DNA from: Pseudomonadota bacterium
GTDB lineage: Bacteria > Myxococcota > Polyangia > Polyangiales > Polyangiaceae
DNA length: 10,075 bases
Reading direction: 5' to 3'
NCBI GenBank assembly: GCA_023419055.1
Contig: JAEZYO010000017.1
Coordinates: 1-10,075 of the forward strand
Below, in pieces: positions 1 through 6,715 of the stretch (its first letter is position 1; each line of letters starts with the position of its first letter). The notes beneath the pieces are model-generated. The model worked only from the letters and a program-made list of their open reading frames with translations. It was not told where the DNA came from and did no database searches. The position numbers and the translations under genes are program-made.

Positions 1-311
1 AGGGGGGCGACGTGTACCTCCTCAAACACATCCTTCACGACTGGAACGACGAGGAGTGCGTGCGAATCTTGCGCGGCGTCGCCGGGCGCATGGCGCCGAA
101 CGGTCGCGTCGTCGCGATCGAGATGCCGATCGTGGAAGGAGGGCCGCCTTCGCCGGCGCCGTTGCTGGACTTGAACATGCTCGTAATGCTCACGGGCAAG
201 GAGCGCACCCCCGACGAGTACGCCGCGTTGTTCGCGGCGTCCGGGCTCAAGCTCACTTCGGTGACCCCCACCGCGTCGCCTTTCGCAGTGATGGAAGCCA
301 GGCGCGCTTGA
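1..311 (+). CDS. SAM-dependent O-methyltransferase, C-terminal part (5' end outside window)
   Basis: This is the C-terminal end of an O-methyltransferase of the plant-COMT/hydroxyneurosporene type (methyltransferase family 2). The frame is open to the left edge (a GGD precedes the first Val-Tyr-Leu), so the GTG at 12 is an internal valine and not a start. About 102 residues remain. Visible hallmarks are the LLKHILHDWNDEE segment, whose His is the usual catalytic base of the family, the GRVVAIEMPI strand, the LLDLNMLVMLTGKERT helix that normally lines the acceptor pocket, and a closing PTASPFAVMEA strand. The Rossmann SAM-binding motif would lie upstream and is not seen. Such enzymes methylate hydroxyl groups of small, often aromatic or polyketide, metabolites; the acceptor cannot be inferred here. 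The next gene is 93 nt away on the same strand with no evident functional link. Confidence 0.85.
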   Translation, partial: GGDVYLLKHILHDWNDEECVRILRGVAGRMAPNGRVVAIEMPIVEGGPPSPAPLLDLNMLVMLTGKERTPDEYAALFAASGLKLTSVTPTASPFAVMEARRA

Positions 312-404
312 CCCGTCTCGCTCGCTTCAGCCTGGCCGAAGCCGCGCTCGCGCTTCGCGAAGGCATCGGCCGCTCGAGCGCCAGCATGGTAGCGTGCGTC
401 CGCC

Positions 405-704
405 ATGATCAAGCATGTCGTGATGTGGAAAATGCGCGGTCCGTCGTTCGACGAGAAGCGGGAGCAGGCCAAGCGCGTACGCGCCGCGCTCGTCGCGCTC
501 GAAGGCAAGATCCCGGGGCTCACCGGGCTCGAGGTCGGCGTGAGCCCGGGCGGCGGTGAAGAGGTCTCGGACGTCGTGCTGATCACGACCCACGAGGACT
601 GGAAGGCTCTCGAGGAGTATCAAAACCACCCCGATCACAAGGCGGCCGCCCAGATCATCGGCGAGCTCCGCGTGGAGCGCCGCGTCGTGGACTTCGAGCT
701 CTGA
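405..704 (+). CDS. Dabb (stress-responsive alpha/beta barrel) domain protein
   Basis: This is a complete 99-residue protein with a single Dabb domain, a dimeric ferredoxin-like alpha/beta barrel. The family fingerprint is visible: an N-terminal MIKHVVMWKM strand, a helix rich in charged residues (about 15-35), the GLTGLEVGVSPG turn and strand (about 39-51), a DVVLITTHEDWKALEEYQNHPDH segment (about 56-78) containing the conserved Tyr and His-Pro-x-His, and a final hydrophobic strand (VVDFEL). The length matches the family norm of about 95-110 residues. Members range from plant stress proteins to polyketide cyclases and mostly lack an assigned reaction, so no substrate is proposed. The ATG at 405 has no clear Shine-Dalgarno sequence, but the family starts exactly with this MIKHVV strand. 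It lies between the methyltransferase and rdgC without overlap. Confidence 0.85.
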   Translation: MIKHVVMWKMRGPSFDEKREQAKRVRAALVALEGKIPGLTGLEVGVSPGGGEEVSDVVLITTHEDWKALEEYQNHPDHKAAAQIIGELRVERRVVDFEL

Positions 705-744
705 GCGCCGCTCGCCGCTCCCCGCGGGTATCCGGCGTACTCTC

Positions 745-764
745 GGCTCGTCTCGAGAAGAGCC
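745..764. promoter_or_regulatory. imperfect dyad upstream of rdgC
   Basis: GGCTC at 745-749 pairs with GAGCC at 760-764. Between them, after one G/A mismatch, lies the self-complementary TCTCGAGA (751-758). The element sits in the 84-nt gap after the Dabb gene and ends 15 nt before the rdgC ribosome-binding site. It could be an operator, or a weak terminator for the upstream gene, although no T-run follows it. I cannot tell which, and chance is possible in such GC-rich DNA. Confidence 0.25.
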
Positions 765-778
765 TTGTGGCCCTCTCC

Positions 779-784
779 AAGGAG
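779..784 (+). promoter_or_regulatory. ribosome-binding site that fixes the rdgC start
   Basis: AAGGAG lies 4 nt before the ATG at 789. It supports that ATG over the in-frame GTG at 765, which has no purine-rich sequence in front of it. Confidence 0.6.
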
Positions 785-788
785 TGCC

Positions 789-2084
789 ATGCGCCTTGCG
801 ATGGGTCTCCGCCGCGGCGCTCTCACCTTCACCAGGCTTCTCGTCACGGGCAAGCCGCCCCGTGACCTGCGCAAGAAGTACTTCGACGCGGTGAAGCTGC
901 GCGCGTTCCAGCCGCTCACCCCGGACGATGAAGCGTCCGAGGCGGTCGGCTGGTGCGTCATGGAGCGCCCCTTCGATCTCGACTTCGAGCCCGACAAGAT
1001 CTTCTACGATCGCTTCGTCTTGCTGGGTTTCCGCGTCGACAAGTGGCGCATCCCTGGTGCCCTCTTGCGCGCGCAGGTGCACGACGAAGAGCAGCGCATG
1101 CTGTCGCGCGCGGGCCGGGAGAAGCTGACGCGCGGAGAACGCGAGGAGATCAAGCTGCGCGTGCTCGGGCGCTTGCGACGCAAGATCCCGCCGGTTTCAC
1201 GCGCCTTCGACGCGTTCTGGGATCTCGACTCGGGCCTCTGCCTGCTCTTCACCCATTCGAAGCGAGTGGTGAGCGAGTTCACGGCGCTGTTCGAGAAGAC
1301 CTTCGGCTTCGAGCCCGTCGCCGACAGCCCCTACGGCGCGGCCAAGCGCACCGAGCTCCCGAAGGCGCTGCTCGCTCGCCTCCAGACCATCGAGCCGACG
1401 AGCTTCACTCAGGGGAGGAAGAAGCTCGCCGCCGCCGAGAAGCCGATCGAAGCGCCCAAGCCCGAGCCGGCGAAGGCTCCCGACGGCGAGACCGACGAGC
1501 TCTACGAGCGCATCGAGAGCACCCGCTTCCTCGGCGCCGAGTTCTTGCTGTGGATCTGGCTGCGCGCGGAGCTGCTCTCCCCCGAGCTCTCGCTCGGCAC
1601 CCTGGGCGACGCCGAAGCCTGGCTCGAGCGCTCGCTCTCTTTCGAGCACATCCTCGACAAGAACGAGAAGGTGATGGTGCGCGGCGTGCTCCCGACCGGG
1701 AGCGCCGAGGCGCGTGAAGCCGTGCGCAACATGAAGATGCCGGTGAGCTCGCGCATCACGATGCGGCTCGGCGATCAGGACATGGCCTGGAACCTGAACG
1801 GGCCGAAATTCCTGATCGGCGGGGCCGCGCTCCCGGAGGTGCTGAAAGAGGGCGAAGACGACGCCTTCCTCGAGCGGGTCGCGCTGATCGAGCAGCTCCT
1901 CGGCACGAGCGACGCGCTCTACACCGCGTTCCTCCGCGACCGGCTCGCGCCGCTCTGGCAAGAGGCGTGGCAACCCGCGATCGTGTCTTGGGCAGAAGGC
2001 GAAGCGGTGCCCGCCGCCGCGCTCAAGGCGCTCGCCGCGTCGAACAAGAGCTCGAAGTCGTCACGCGCCAAGCGCTCGGCGTGA
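789..2084 (+). CDS. rdgC: RdgC-family recombination-associated DNA-binding protein
   Basis: RdgC binds double-stranded DNA as a ring-shaped dimer and restrains RecA-dependent recombination in enterobacteria; the role outside that group is less well known. This protein is 431 residues from the ATG chosen because AAGGAG precedes it. Recognisable parts are the N-terminal TFTRLLVTGKPP strand, a LLGFRVDKWRIPGALL segment (about residues 86-101), a charged helix ending LGRLRRKIPP, then FDAFWDLDSGLCLLFTHSKR and ALFEKTFGFEPVADSPY (about 147-190), all in the order of RdgC. A Pro/Lys/Glu-rich linker near residues 215-238 separates a C-terminal region beginning FLGAEFLLWIW. The tail is Ser/Lys-rich. E. 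coli RdgC is about 303 residues, so this is an enlarged form. It converges with the gene ending at 2097, leaving 12 nt between them. Family assignment rests on pattern recognition, not on a search. Confidence 0.8.
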   Translation: MRLAMGLRRGALTFTRLLVTGKPPRDLRKKYFDAVKLRAFQPLTPDDEASEAVGWCVMERPFDLDFEPDKIFYDRFVLLGFRVDKWRIPGALLRAQVHDEEQRMLSRAGREKLTRGEREEIKLRVLGRLRRKIPPVSRAFDAFWDLDSGLCLLFTHSKRVVSEFTALFEKTFGFEPVADSPYGAAKRTELPKALLARLQTIEPTSFTQGRKKLAAAEKPIEAPKPEPAKAPDGETDELYERIESTRFLGAEFLLWIWLRAELLSPELSLGTLGDAEAWLERSLSFEHILDKNEKVMVRGVLPTGSAEAREAVRNMKMPVSSRITMRLGDQDMAWNLNGPKFLIGGAALPEVLKEGEDDAFLERVALIEQLLGTSDALYTAFLRDRLAPLWQEAWQPAIVSWAEGEAVPAAALKALAASNKSSKSSRAKRSA

Positions 2085-2096
2085 GGAGCAAGGCGC

Positions 2097-3095
2097 CTAC
2101 CGAGCCCCCACGGGCTCGGTTCCGGTGACGCTCTCACGCACGTCGAGCGCGAGCTGGCAGCCGTCGATCGCGCTCGCGTATTCGGCGCGTGCAGCCGCGG
2201 AGATAAAGGCCGGGTCGACCCGCCGCCGCAGCCGCAGAAGCAGCTTCTGCGACTCGAGATCCACGAGGTGCACTCGCACCTGATGCGGCCGCTCTCCGTC
2301 GAGCTCGGTGGGGCCCGTTCCGTCACCAGGCTCGTCGAGCAAGAACAAGAGCTGAGAGGATTTCGCGGCACGCCGGGCCGCTTCGAGCGGTGCACGGTCG
2401 AACGCGCGGGTGAGCTTGTCGAGCTCGAGCTCGGTCTCGGCCTCACGCAGACGCGACTCCCAGCCCGGCGCGAGGTACGGCAGGCCCACGAGCGCCGCCT
2501 GCAGTCGCTCGACGTGCGCGGTGGCCTCGCGGAACTTGACGGAGCTCGAGTACACGGCGCGGGCGCGCGAGTGGAAGACCTTTTCGCTGCGCGACTTCGG
2601 CGTATCGAGCAGACAGTAGACGAAAGTGTCCTTGAGGGACGCGCCCGCGCTTTCGGAGACCGCCGTATCCGTGTGAAAACCTTCGACGGGACCGCGCACG
2701 TAAACGGTGGGGCGCGCGAGCGTCGCGTCGAAAGCCTCGGCGCCGCGAAGCTCGGGCGCGACGAAGTCGCCCTCGTAAGGGCCGGCGCCCTTCGAGAGCC
2801 AGGGCTTCACGCGCTGGGGCAAATTCCTTTGCTCCTTGCCGAGCGGCTTGGCTTCGCGCTGAAAGCGCGCGAGCTGCTCCGCGCGCGCTCTCTCGAGCTC
2901 GGCGCTCGAGCGGCGATGCACGAAGAAGAGCCACGCAGCGGACCCGACCACGAGCGCGAGCGCCGTGAACCGGAGGACCGCCATGGCCCGCGGCGCGAGC
3001 CGAGCCCCGGGCGCGACGTCTCGCCCGCGCACGCTCCTCCGCACGCGAGCCGCGAGCTCCGGCGACATCCGGCGGGTGGTGAGGAGCGTCGGCAT
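2097..3095 (-). CDS. unknown membrane-anchored protein with large soluble C-terminal region
   Basis: I do not recognise this 332-residue protein. A basic N-terminus (many Arg in residues 8-42) precedes one hydrophobic segment at about 39-59 (from AVLRFTALALVV to WLFFVH), followed by HRR. This fits a single membrane anchor; the topology is uncertain because both flanks are basic. Residues 62-85 (SSAELERARAEQLARFQREA) look like a short charged, possibly coiled-coil helix. The rest is a soluble region with another helical charged stretch near 215-245 (ESRLREAETELELDKL). No catalytic motif, lipobox or heme site is evident. Its ATG overlaps the stop of the MutS-like gene (TGATG, sharing one base), implying translational coupling. 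An in-frame ATG at codon 10 is an alternative start. The opposite strand also has a long open frame here, but its protein is Arg/Glu-rich low complexity and is judged a shadow. Confidence 0.7.
   Translation of the reverse strand: MPTLLTTRRMSPELAARVRRSVRGRDVAPGARLAPRAMAVLRFTALALVVGSAAWLFFVHRRSSAELERARAEQLARFQREAKPLGKEQRNLPQRVKPWLSKGAGPYEGDFVAPELRGAEAFDATLARPTVYVRGPVEGFHTDTAVSESAGASLKDTFVYCLLDTPKSRSEKVFHSRARAVYSSSVKFREATAHVERLQAALVGLPYLAPGWESRLREAETELELDKLTRAFDRAPLEAARRAAKSSQLLFLLDEPGDGTGPTELDGERPHQVRVHLVDLESQKLLLRLRRRVDPAFISAAARAEYASAIDGCQLALDVRESVTGTEPVGAR
2099..2120. terminator. hairpin between convergent genes, candidate bidirectional terminator
   Basis: ACCGAGCCC (2099-2107) and GGGCTCGGT (2112-2120) form a perfect 9-bp stem with a 4-nt loop (CCAC). 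It starts 15 nt after the rdgC stop codon and overlaps the last codons and TAG stop of the minus-strand gene. Location and stability fit a terminator serving both directions. Neither strand has a proper T-run after the stem, so if it terminates transcription it is of the T-poor kind seen in GC-rich genomes. Confidence 0.45.
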
Positions 3096-4750
3096 CAGAG
3101 CTGCCCCGCAAGCTGAGCGGAGCTCGCCTTCTGCTTCCGGATGTTGCGCTCGATGAGCGCGAGCAGCTGGTCGCCCGTGACGCCCAGGCGCTCGGCCGCA
3201 TGCCCCGCGAGAGAGGTCGCGGCGACGCCGGGCGTGAACTGATAAGTGGGGCGGCGATCGACTCCGAGCTCGACCTGCAAGAAGCCGAGGTTCGGGATCT
3301 TCTGCTCGCGCTCGAGACGAGCCGCAAATTGCAGGAAATGTGTCGTGATGAAGGCCTGCGGTTCGAGGCGCGACAGCATGCCGACCACGAGCTCGAAGAT
3401 CTCCTCGCCCTCGGAGGGGTTGGTGCCGGAGCAGAGCTCGTCGAGCAGCACCATCGCGCCCGGAGGCAGCCGCTCGAAGAGGTCGCGGATCCGCATCAGC
3501 TCCATCCCGAGCCGACCCTCGGATTGGTCGGCGCGCGTCTCCTCGATCAGTGACATCACGAGCCCCGGCGCGAGCGCTACCGCGCCCGACCGCGCCGGGA
3601 TGAAGAGCCCCGACTGGGCGAGCAGCTGCGTGAGGCCGAGCGACTGCAGCAGTCGAGTCTTGCCGCCCGAGTTCGGCCCGGTGACGAGGACCGTGGTCGC
3701 GAGGCGTGAGGTCCGGAGATCACACGGCACCGGCGTGACGCCGCTCATCAGGAGCAGCGGGTTGAAGAGCCCCTCGAAGGTGCGCGGCACGTTCGGAGCG
3801 ACGAGCTCCGGCAGGCAGACTTCGAGCCCGGCCGCGCGAGCCCGATCCTGGAAGCCGAGCGCGCCGAGATAAAACTCGAGATCGCCGAAGAGCTGGACGA
3901 AGCTTGCGATCTCGCCCTCGAAACCGCTGAAAACGGCGTCGATCAGGCGCGCCATGACTTCTGCGTCACTGAAGCGGTAGCCGCGCACGAAGAGCTCGAC
4001 CTTCGAGAGAAAGCGGCGCCAGCGCGGGTTCACGAACGCGTTCTCGCGCGCTTCCTTCACGCCCACGATGTCGAACCCTCGGATCTGTCCATCGGCGCCC
4101 ACCGCGACCTGCAAGCTTACGCTGGCGAGCCGCGCGTCGTAGCTCAACAGATCGGACAGCGAACGATAGGGCTCGCTCGCCTGCACCGAGGCCCCGAACG
4201 CGGCCAGCCGACTCAATCCGGATCGCGCGCTCGCGAAGCCGGAGCTCATGCGGTCCACGATCTCTTTGATGAGTGAGAGAAGGTCGAGCTGGCGGCGGTT
4301 CGCGTCCCAGTTGCGCGCGCCACTCGCGTTCTCGAGCAAGCCTCGGAAGCGCACGAGCGACAGGTAGAGTTGCTCGAGCTCACGCCGGAGCTCCGGCGCC
4401 GCCGAGAGCTCGGCGAGCACCGCGCGCCGATAGTGGATGACCGCGACGTCGGCGGGTGGATGGGCGAGTAGCCGCGTCAGGTGGCTCGTGACCGCAACGG
4501 GCTCGTGGCGGCCGATCTGGATCTTCAGTCCTTGCGCGACGAAGCGGTGTAGAAAGAGGTCCTTCTCGAAGCCCGCCGGATCCCAGGTCGAATACGGGTG
4601 GGAGGCTCGTTCCAACGCCTCACTGAAGAGCCCTCCGGCTCCGTCGCCGGCGAAAGCCAGCGTGATGGCGAGCCTGGTTTGCTCGAAGTCGATTCGAGGC
4701 GTCGGAACGGGGTGAAGCAGGTCCGGCAAGACCGCGAAACCGTTGGCCAT
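3095..4750 (-). CDS. MutS-like ATPase lacking the mismatch-recognition domain
   Basis: The C-terminal part is a clear MutS-superfamily ABC-type ATPase: Walker A GPNSGGKT (residues 358-365 from the ATG at 4750), the LIEETRADQSEGRLGMEL segment, Walker B VLLDELCSGTNPSEG with Asp437-Glu438, and the ITTHF switch histidine. The N-terminal 350 residues are mainly helical and would correspond to the core/lever region (RLIDAVFSGFEGEIASFVQLFGDLEFYLGA lies just before the ATPase). At about 551 residues it lacks the MutS N-terminal mismatch-binding domain, and no Smr nuclease domain follows the ATPase, so it is neither canonical MutS nor full MutS2. Its partner and DNA substrate are unknown. The start is uncertain: the ATG at 4750 has no Shine-Dalgarno sequence, and a TTG at 4777 would add 9 residues. 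It lies 82 nt after the permease gene and overlaps the next gene by one base. Confidence 0.85.
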   Translation of the reverse strand: MANGFAVLPDLLHPVPTPRIDFEQTRLAITLAFAGDGAGGLFSEALERASHPYSTWDPAGFEKDLFLHRFVAQGLKIQIGRHEPVAVTSHLTRLLAHPPADVAVIHYRRAVLAELSAAPELRRELEQLYLSLVRFRGLLENASGARNWDANRRQLDLLSLIKEIVDRMSSGFASARSGLSRLAAFGASVQASEPYRSLSDLLSYDARLASVSLQVAVGADGQIRGFDIVGVKEARENAFVNPRWRRFLSKVELFVRGYRFSDAEVMARLIDAVFSGFEGEIASFVQLFGDLEFYLGALGFQDRARAAGLEVCLPELVAPNVPRTFEGLFNPLLLMSGVTPVPCDLRTSRLATTVLVTGPNSGGKTRLLQSLGLTQLLAQSGLFIPARSGAVALAPGLVMSLIEETRADQSEGRLGMELMRIRDLFERLPPGAMVLLDELCSGTNPSEGEEIFELVVGMLSRLEPQAFITTHFLQFAARLEREQKIPNLGFLQVELGVDRRPTYQFTPGVAATSLAGHAAERLGVTGDQLLALIERNIRKQKASSAQLAGQL

Positions 4751-4832
4751 GGCGCGCAGACAGCGCGGCGCGGCCAAAGTTCCCGGGGCTCGAAGTCGGC
4801 CAACTGGCCGCCTCCCCCCTATCGCGGCGCGA

Positions 4833-5708
4833 TCATCGCAACGTAGTCCGGAGCTCGGCTGGCGCGCCGGCGCCCACGCCCCGCAGACAGCTCGCGATGA
4901 GGACGAAGAGCGCGACCAGATACGGGAGCATGTGGAGCAGGTGCGCAGAAGCCTCGGAACCGGCGCTTTGCAAGCGCAACACGAGCGCCTCGGCGCCGCC
5001 GAACGAGATCGCAGTCGGGAGGGCGAGCCAAGGGTTCCACCGCGCGACGATCACGAGGCCCACCGCGACGAGCCCGCGGCCCTTGGTCATCCCCTCGGCC
5101 CAAGTCTGCGCGTAGTCGATCGAGAGGGCGGCGCCGCCCGTGCCCGAGAGCAGGCCACCACCGAGCACGCTGAGCGTCTGAACCAGCGAGACGCGTACGC
5201 CGGCCGCACGCGCGAGCAGGTTCGATTCGCCCACTGCGCGAAGCTCGAGCCCGGGGCGAGTGCGATAGATGAAGATGCCGCACGCCAGCGTCGCAACCCA
5301 GCCGAGCACGACGGTCGGAGTGAGTGAGCCGATCCAGGGACGAAAGCCGTCGATCGATTGGCCGACGAGCTTCGAGCCCAAGTAGCTGCTGAGCCCGAAG
5401 CCGATCATCCAGACGCCGAGGCCGCTCGCGAACTGGTTGGCGCGGTAGCGAAGGCACAGGAGCGCGTGCACGGTCGAGAGGGTGGCGCCCGCGAGGGCCC
5501 CGCAAACTAGACCAGTCCATGGGTCGCCCGTGCTGGCGGTCACCCCGAACGCGGTGGCAGCTCCGACCAACATCTGACCCTCGGTACCGAGGTTCACGAT
5601 CCCGGCGCGCTGCGTGAGGGTCTCGCCGAGGAGCGCCCAGAGAAGCGGGGTCGCGCTGCGCAGCGCGGCGGGCAGGAGACCTGCCAAAGCAACGGCGAGC
5701 TCGCTCAC
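4833..5708 (-). CDS. ABC transporter permease, nucleoside type (second permease)
   Basis: This is one of two membrane subunits of a BMP-dependent importer (branched-chain/ribose permease superfamily, YufQ/NupC-like). It has 291 residues with a GTG start. Several hydrophobic spans are visible from LLPAALRSATPLLWALL through to LPYLVALFVLIASCL. The hallmark AGIVNLGTEGQMLVGA (GTEGQ at about 41-45) matches the conserved NxGxEGQ motif of this permease type. The later ELRAVGESNLLARAAGV loop is where such permeases contact the ATPase. The GTG start (5706-5708) overlaps the TGA of the first permease by 4 nt, with CGAGG 7 nt upstream acting as ribosome-binding site. A much longer reading in this frame (up to 6782) is open only because of GC bias and runs over the first permease, so it is rejected as the start. 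The gene is the last in the transporter run. Confidence 0.88.
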   Translation of the reverse strand: MSELAVALAGLLPAALRSATPLLWALLGETLTQRAGIVNLGTEGQMLVGAATAFGVTASTGDPWTGLVCGALAGATLSTVHALLCLRYRANQFASGLGVWMIGFGLSSYLGSKLVGQSIDGFRPWIGSLTPTVVLGWVATLACGIFIYRTRPGLELRAVGESNLLARAAGVRVSLVQTLSVLGGGLLSGTGGAALSIDYAQTWAEGMTKGRGLVAVGLVIVARWNPWLALPTAISFGGAEALVLRLQSAGSEASAHLLHMLPYLVALFVLIASCLRGVGAGAPAELRTTLR

Positions 5709-6715
5709 GCGAGAGCCTCGCGCTCGGCCTTCATGGCGTGCCGAGAGGCAACGAGCATGGACGCGAAGAGTAAACCCTGAAGGACGTACACCACCGACGA
5801 CGGCAGATCCGCGGCAAGCTGCAGGTTGTCGCCCGCGGCGTTGAGCGCCGCGACCGCGAACGAAAGCGGCAAGAGCGCGGCGAGCTTGCCCCGCGCGAGG
5901 AACGCCACCAAAAATCCCGAATAGCCCGCGCCCGCGCCCACACCCGCCTGCAGGCGTCCCTCCATGACCGACGCTTCGACGATGCCGGCGATCCCCGCGG
6001 CCGCACCGCCCAGCGCGAGCACGATCAGCGCCGCCTTGCTGAACGAGAGACCCGCCCGCTCGGCGAGGAGCGGCCCCTCCCGAAGCAGGGCGAGGCTCGT
6101 GCCCCAGCGCGTCTTCTCGAGGACCAGGTAGCCGACGACCACGAGCGCCCCGCCGATCAGCAGGCCTGCGTGCACGCGCGAGTCGAAGTAAGTCGAAAAG
6201 CGTGCAGCGTCCGGGAACGTCGGCGTCGACGGCCAGCCGAGGCTGTTCGGGTCCTTCCAGGGCCCGAAGACCAAGTATTCGACGAGTAACGGAGGGAGAT
6301 AGTTCAGCAGCAAGGTGCTGATGGTCTCGTTGACCGCGAGCCGAACGCGGAGCGCGGCTGCCAGGGCGCCATAGAGCGCTCCCCCCAGCGCGGCAGCGAG
6401 CACCGTCAGCGGCAGCGTCGCGGCACCGAAGCGGTCGCCGAAGGTCATCACGAACCCGGTTCCCGCGATGGCCCCCATGAAGAGCTGGCCCTCCGCGCCG
6501 ACCGAAATCAGCCCGAGCGCGGCAGGCAGGGCGGTCGCGAGCGCACAGAGCACGATCGGGGAGGCCTTCACCAGGGTCTCCGAGAGCGCGAAACCCGTCC
6601 CGAGCGAGCCCTCGAGCATGGCCTCGAAGAGCGCGAGCGGCGCGCGGCCCAGCGCCAGGAAGAACAGCGAGCACAGGACTGGAAACAGCGCGACCGTGCC
6701 GAACAGCGTCTTCAT
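5705..6715 (-). CDS. ABC transporter permease, nucleoside type (first permease)
   Basis: This is the partner membrane subunit (YufP/NupB-like), 336 residues from the ATG at 6715, which overlaps the ATPase stop as ATGA. The protein begins with a hydrophobic helix (MKTLFGTVALFPVLCSLFFL). Family hallmarks are LGLISVGAEGQLFMGA (GAEGQ at 73-77), NETISTLLLNYL (129-140, the conserved NE.ISTL.LNY helix) and GAGAGYSGFLVAFLAR near residue 260. A loop around 150-185 (FGPWKDPNSLGWPSTPTFP) matches the periplasmic stretch typical of the family. The TRWGTSLALLREGPLLAERAG segment should be the cytoplasmic coupling loop. An upstream extension in the same frame to 6946 is Arg-rich shadow sequence of the ATPase gene and is excluded. 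The two permeases are probably a heterodimer through which the BMP protein delivers its ligand. Confidence 0.9.
   Translation of the reverse strand: MKTLFGTVALFPVLCSLFFLALGRAPLALFEAMLEGSLGTGFALSETLVKASPIVLCALATALPAALGLISVGAEGQLFMGAIAGTGFVMTFGDRFGAATLPLTVLAAALGGALYGALAAALRVRLAVNETISTLLLNYLPPLLVEYLVFGPWKDPNSLGWPSTPTFPDAARFSTYFDSRVHAGLLIGGALVVVGYLVLEKTRWGTSLALLREGPLLAERAGLSFSKAALIVLALGGAAAGIAGIVEASVMEGRLQAGVGAGAGYSGFLVAFLARGKLAALLPLSFAVAALNAAGDNLQLAADLPSSVVYVLQGLLFASMLVASRHAMKAEREALA

Noticed and set aside
353..362. CTTCGCGAAG palindrome between the methyltransferase and the Dabb gene, considered as a terminator.
   Set aside because: There is no loop and no T-run, and it is only 10 nt long. It is expected by chance in this composition.
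327..1082. Minus-strand frame of 251 codons across the Dabb gene and the start of rdgC.
   Set aside because: It crosses two recognisable plus-strand genes and an intergenic gap, and its product is charged low complexity. It is a GC-bias shadow.
1197..1973. Minus-strand frame of 258 codons inside rdgC.
   Set aside because: The product is Glu/Leu/Arg repeats typical of antisense reading of GC-rich codons; rdgC on the other strand matches a family.
2415..2445. Clustered GAGCTC/CGAGCTCG words here and throughout the window, considered as a repeat family.
   Set aside because: They come from the common Glu-Leu and Leu-Glu codon pairs GAG-CTC and CTC-GAG in coding sequence. They have no regular spacing.
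2268..3116. Long plus-strand open frame (282 codons) opposite the unknown membrane protein.
   Set aside because: The translation is Arg/Glu/Leu-rich and without a domain or hydrophobic pattern. The minus-strand frame has a membrane segment and a start/stop overlap with the MutS-like gene.
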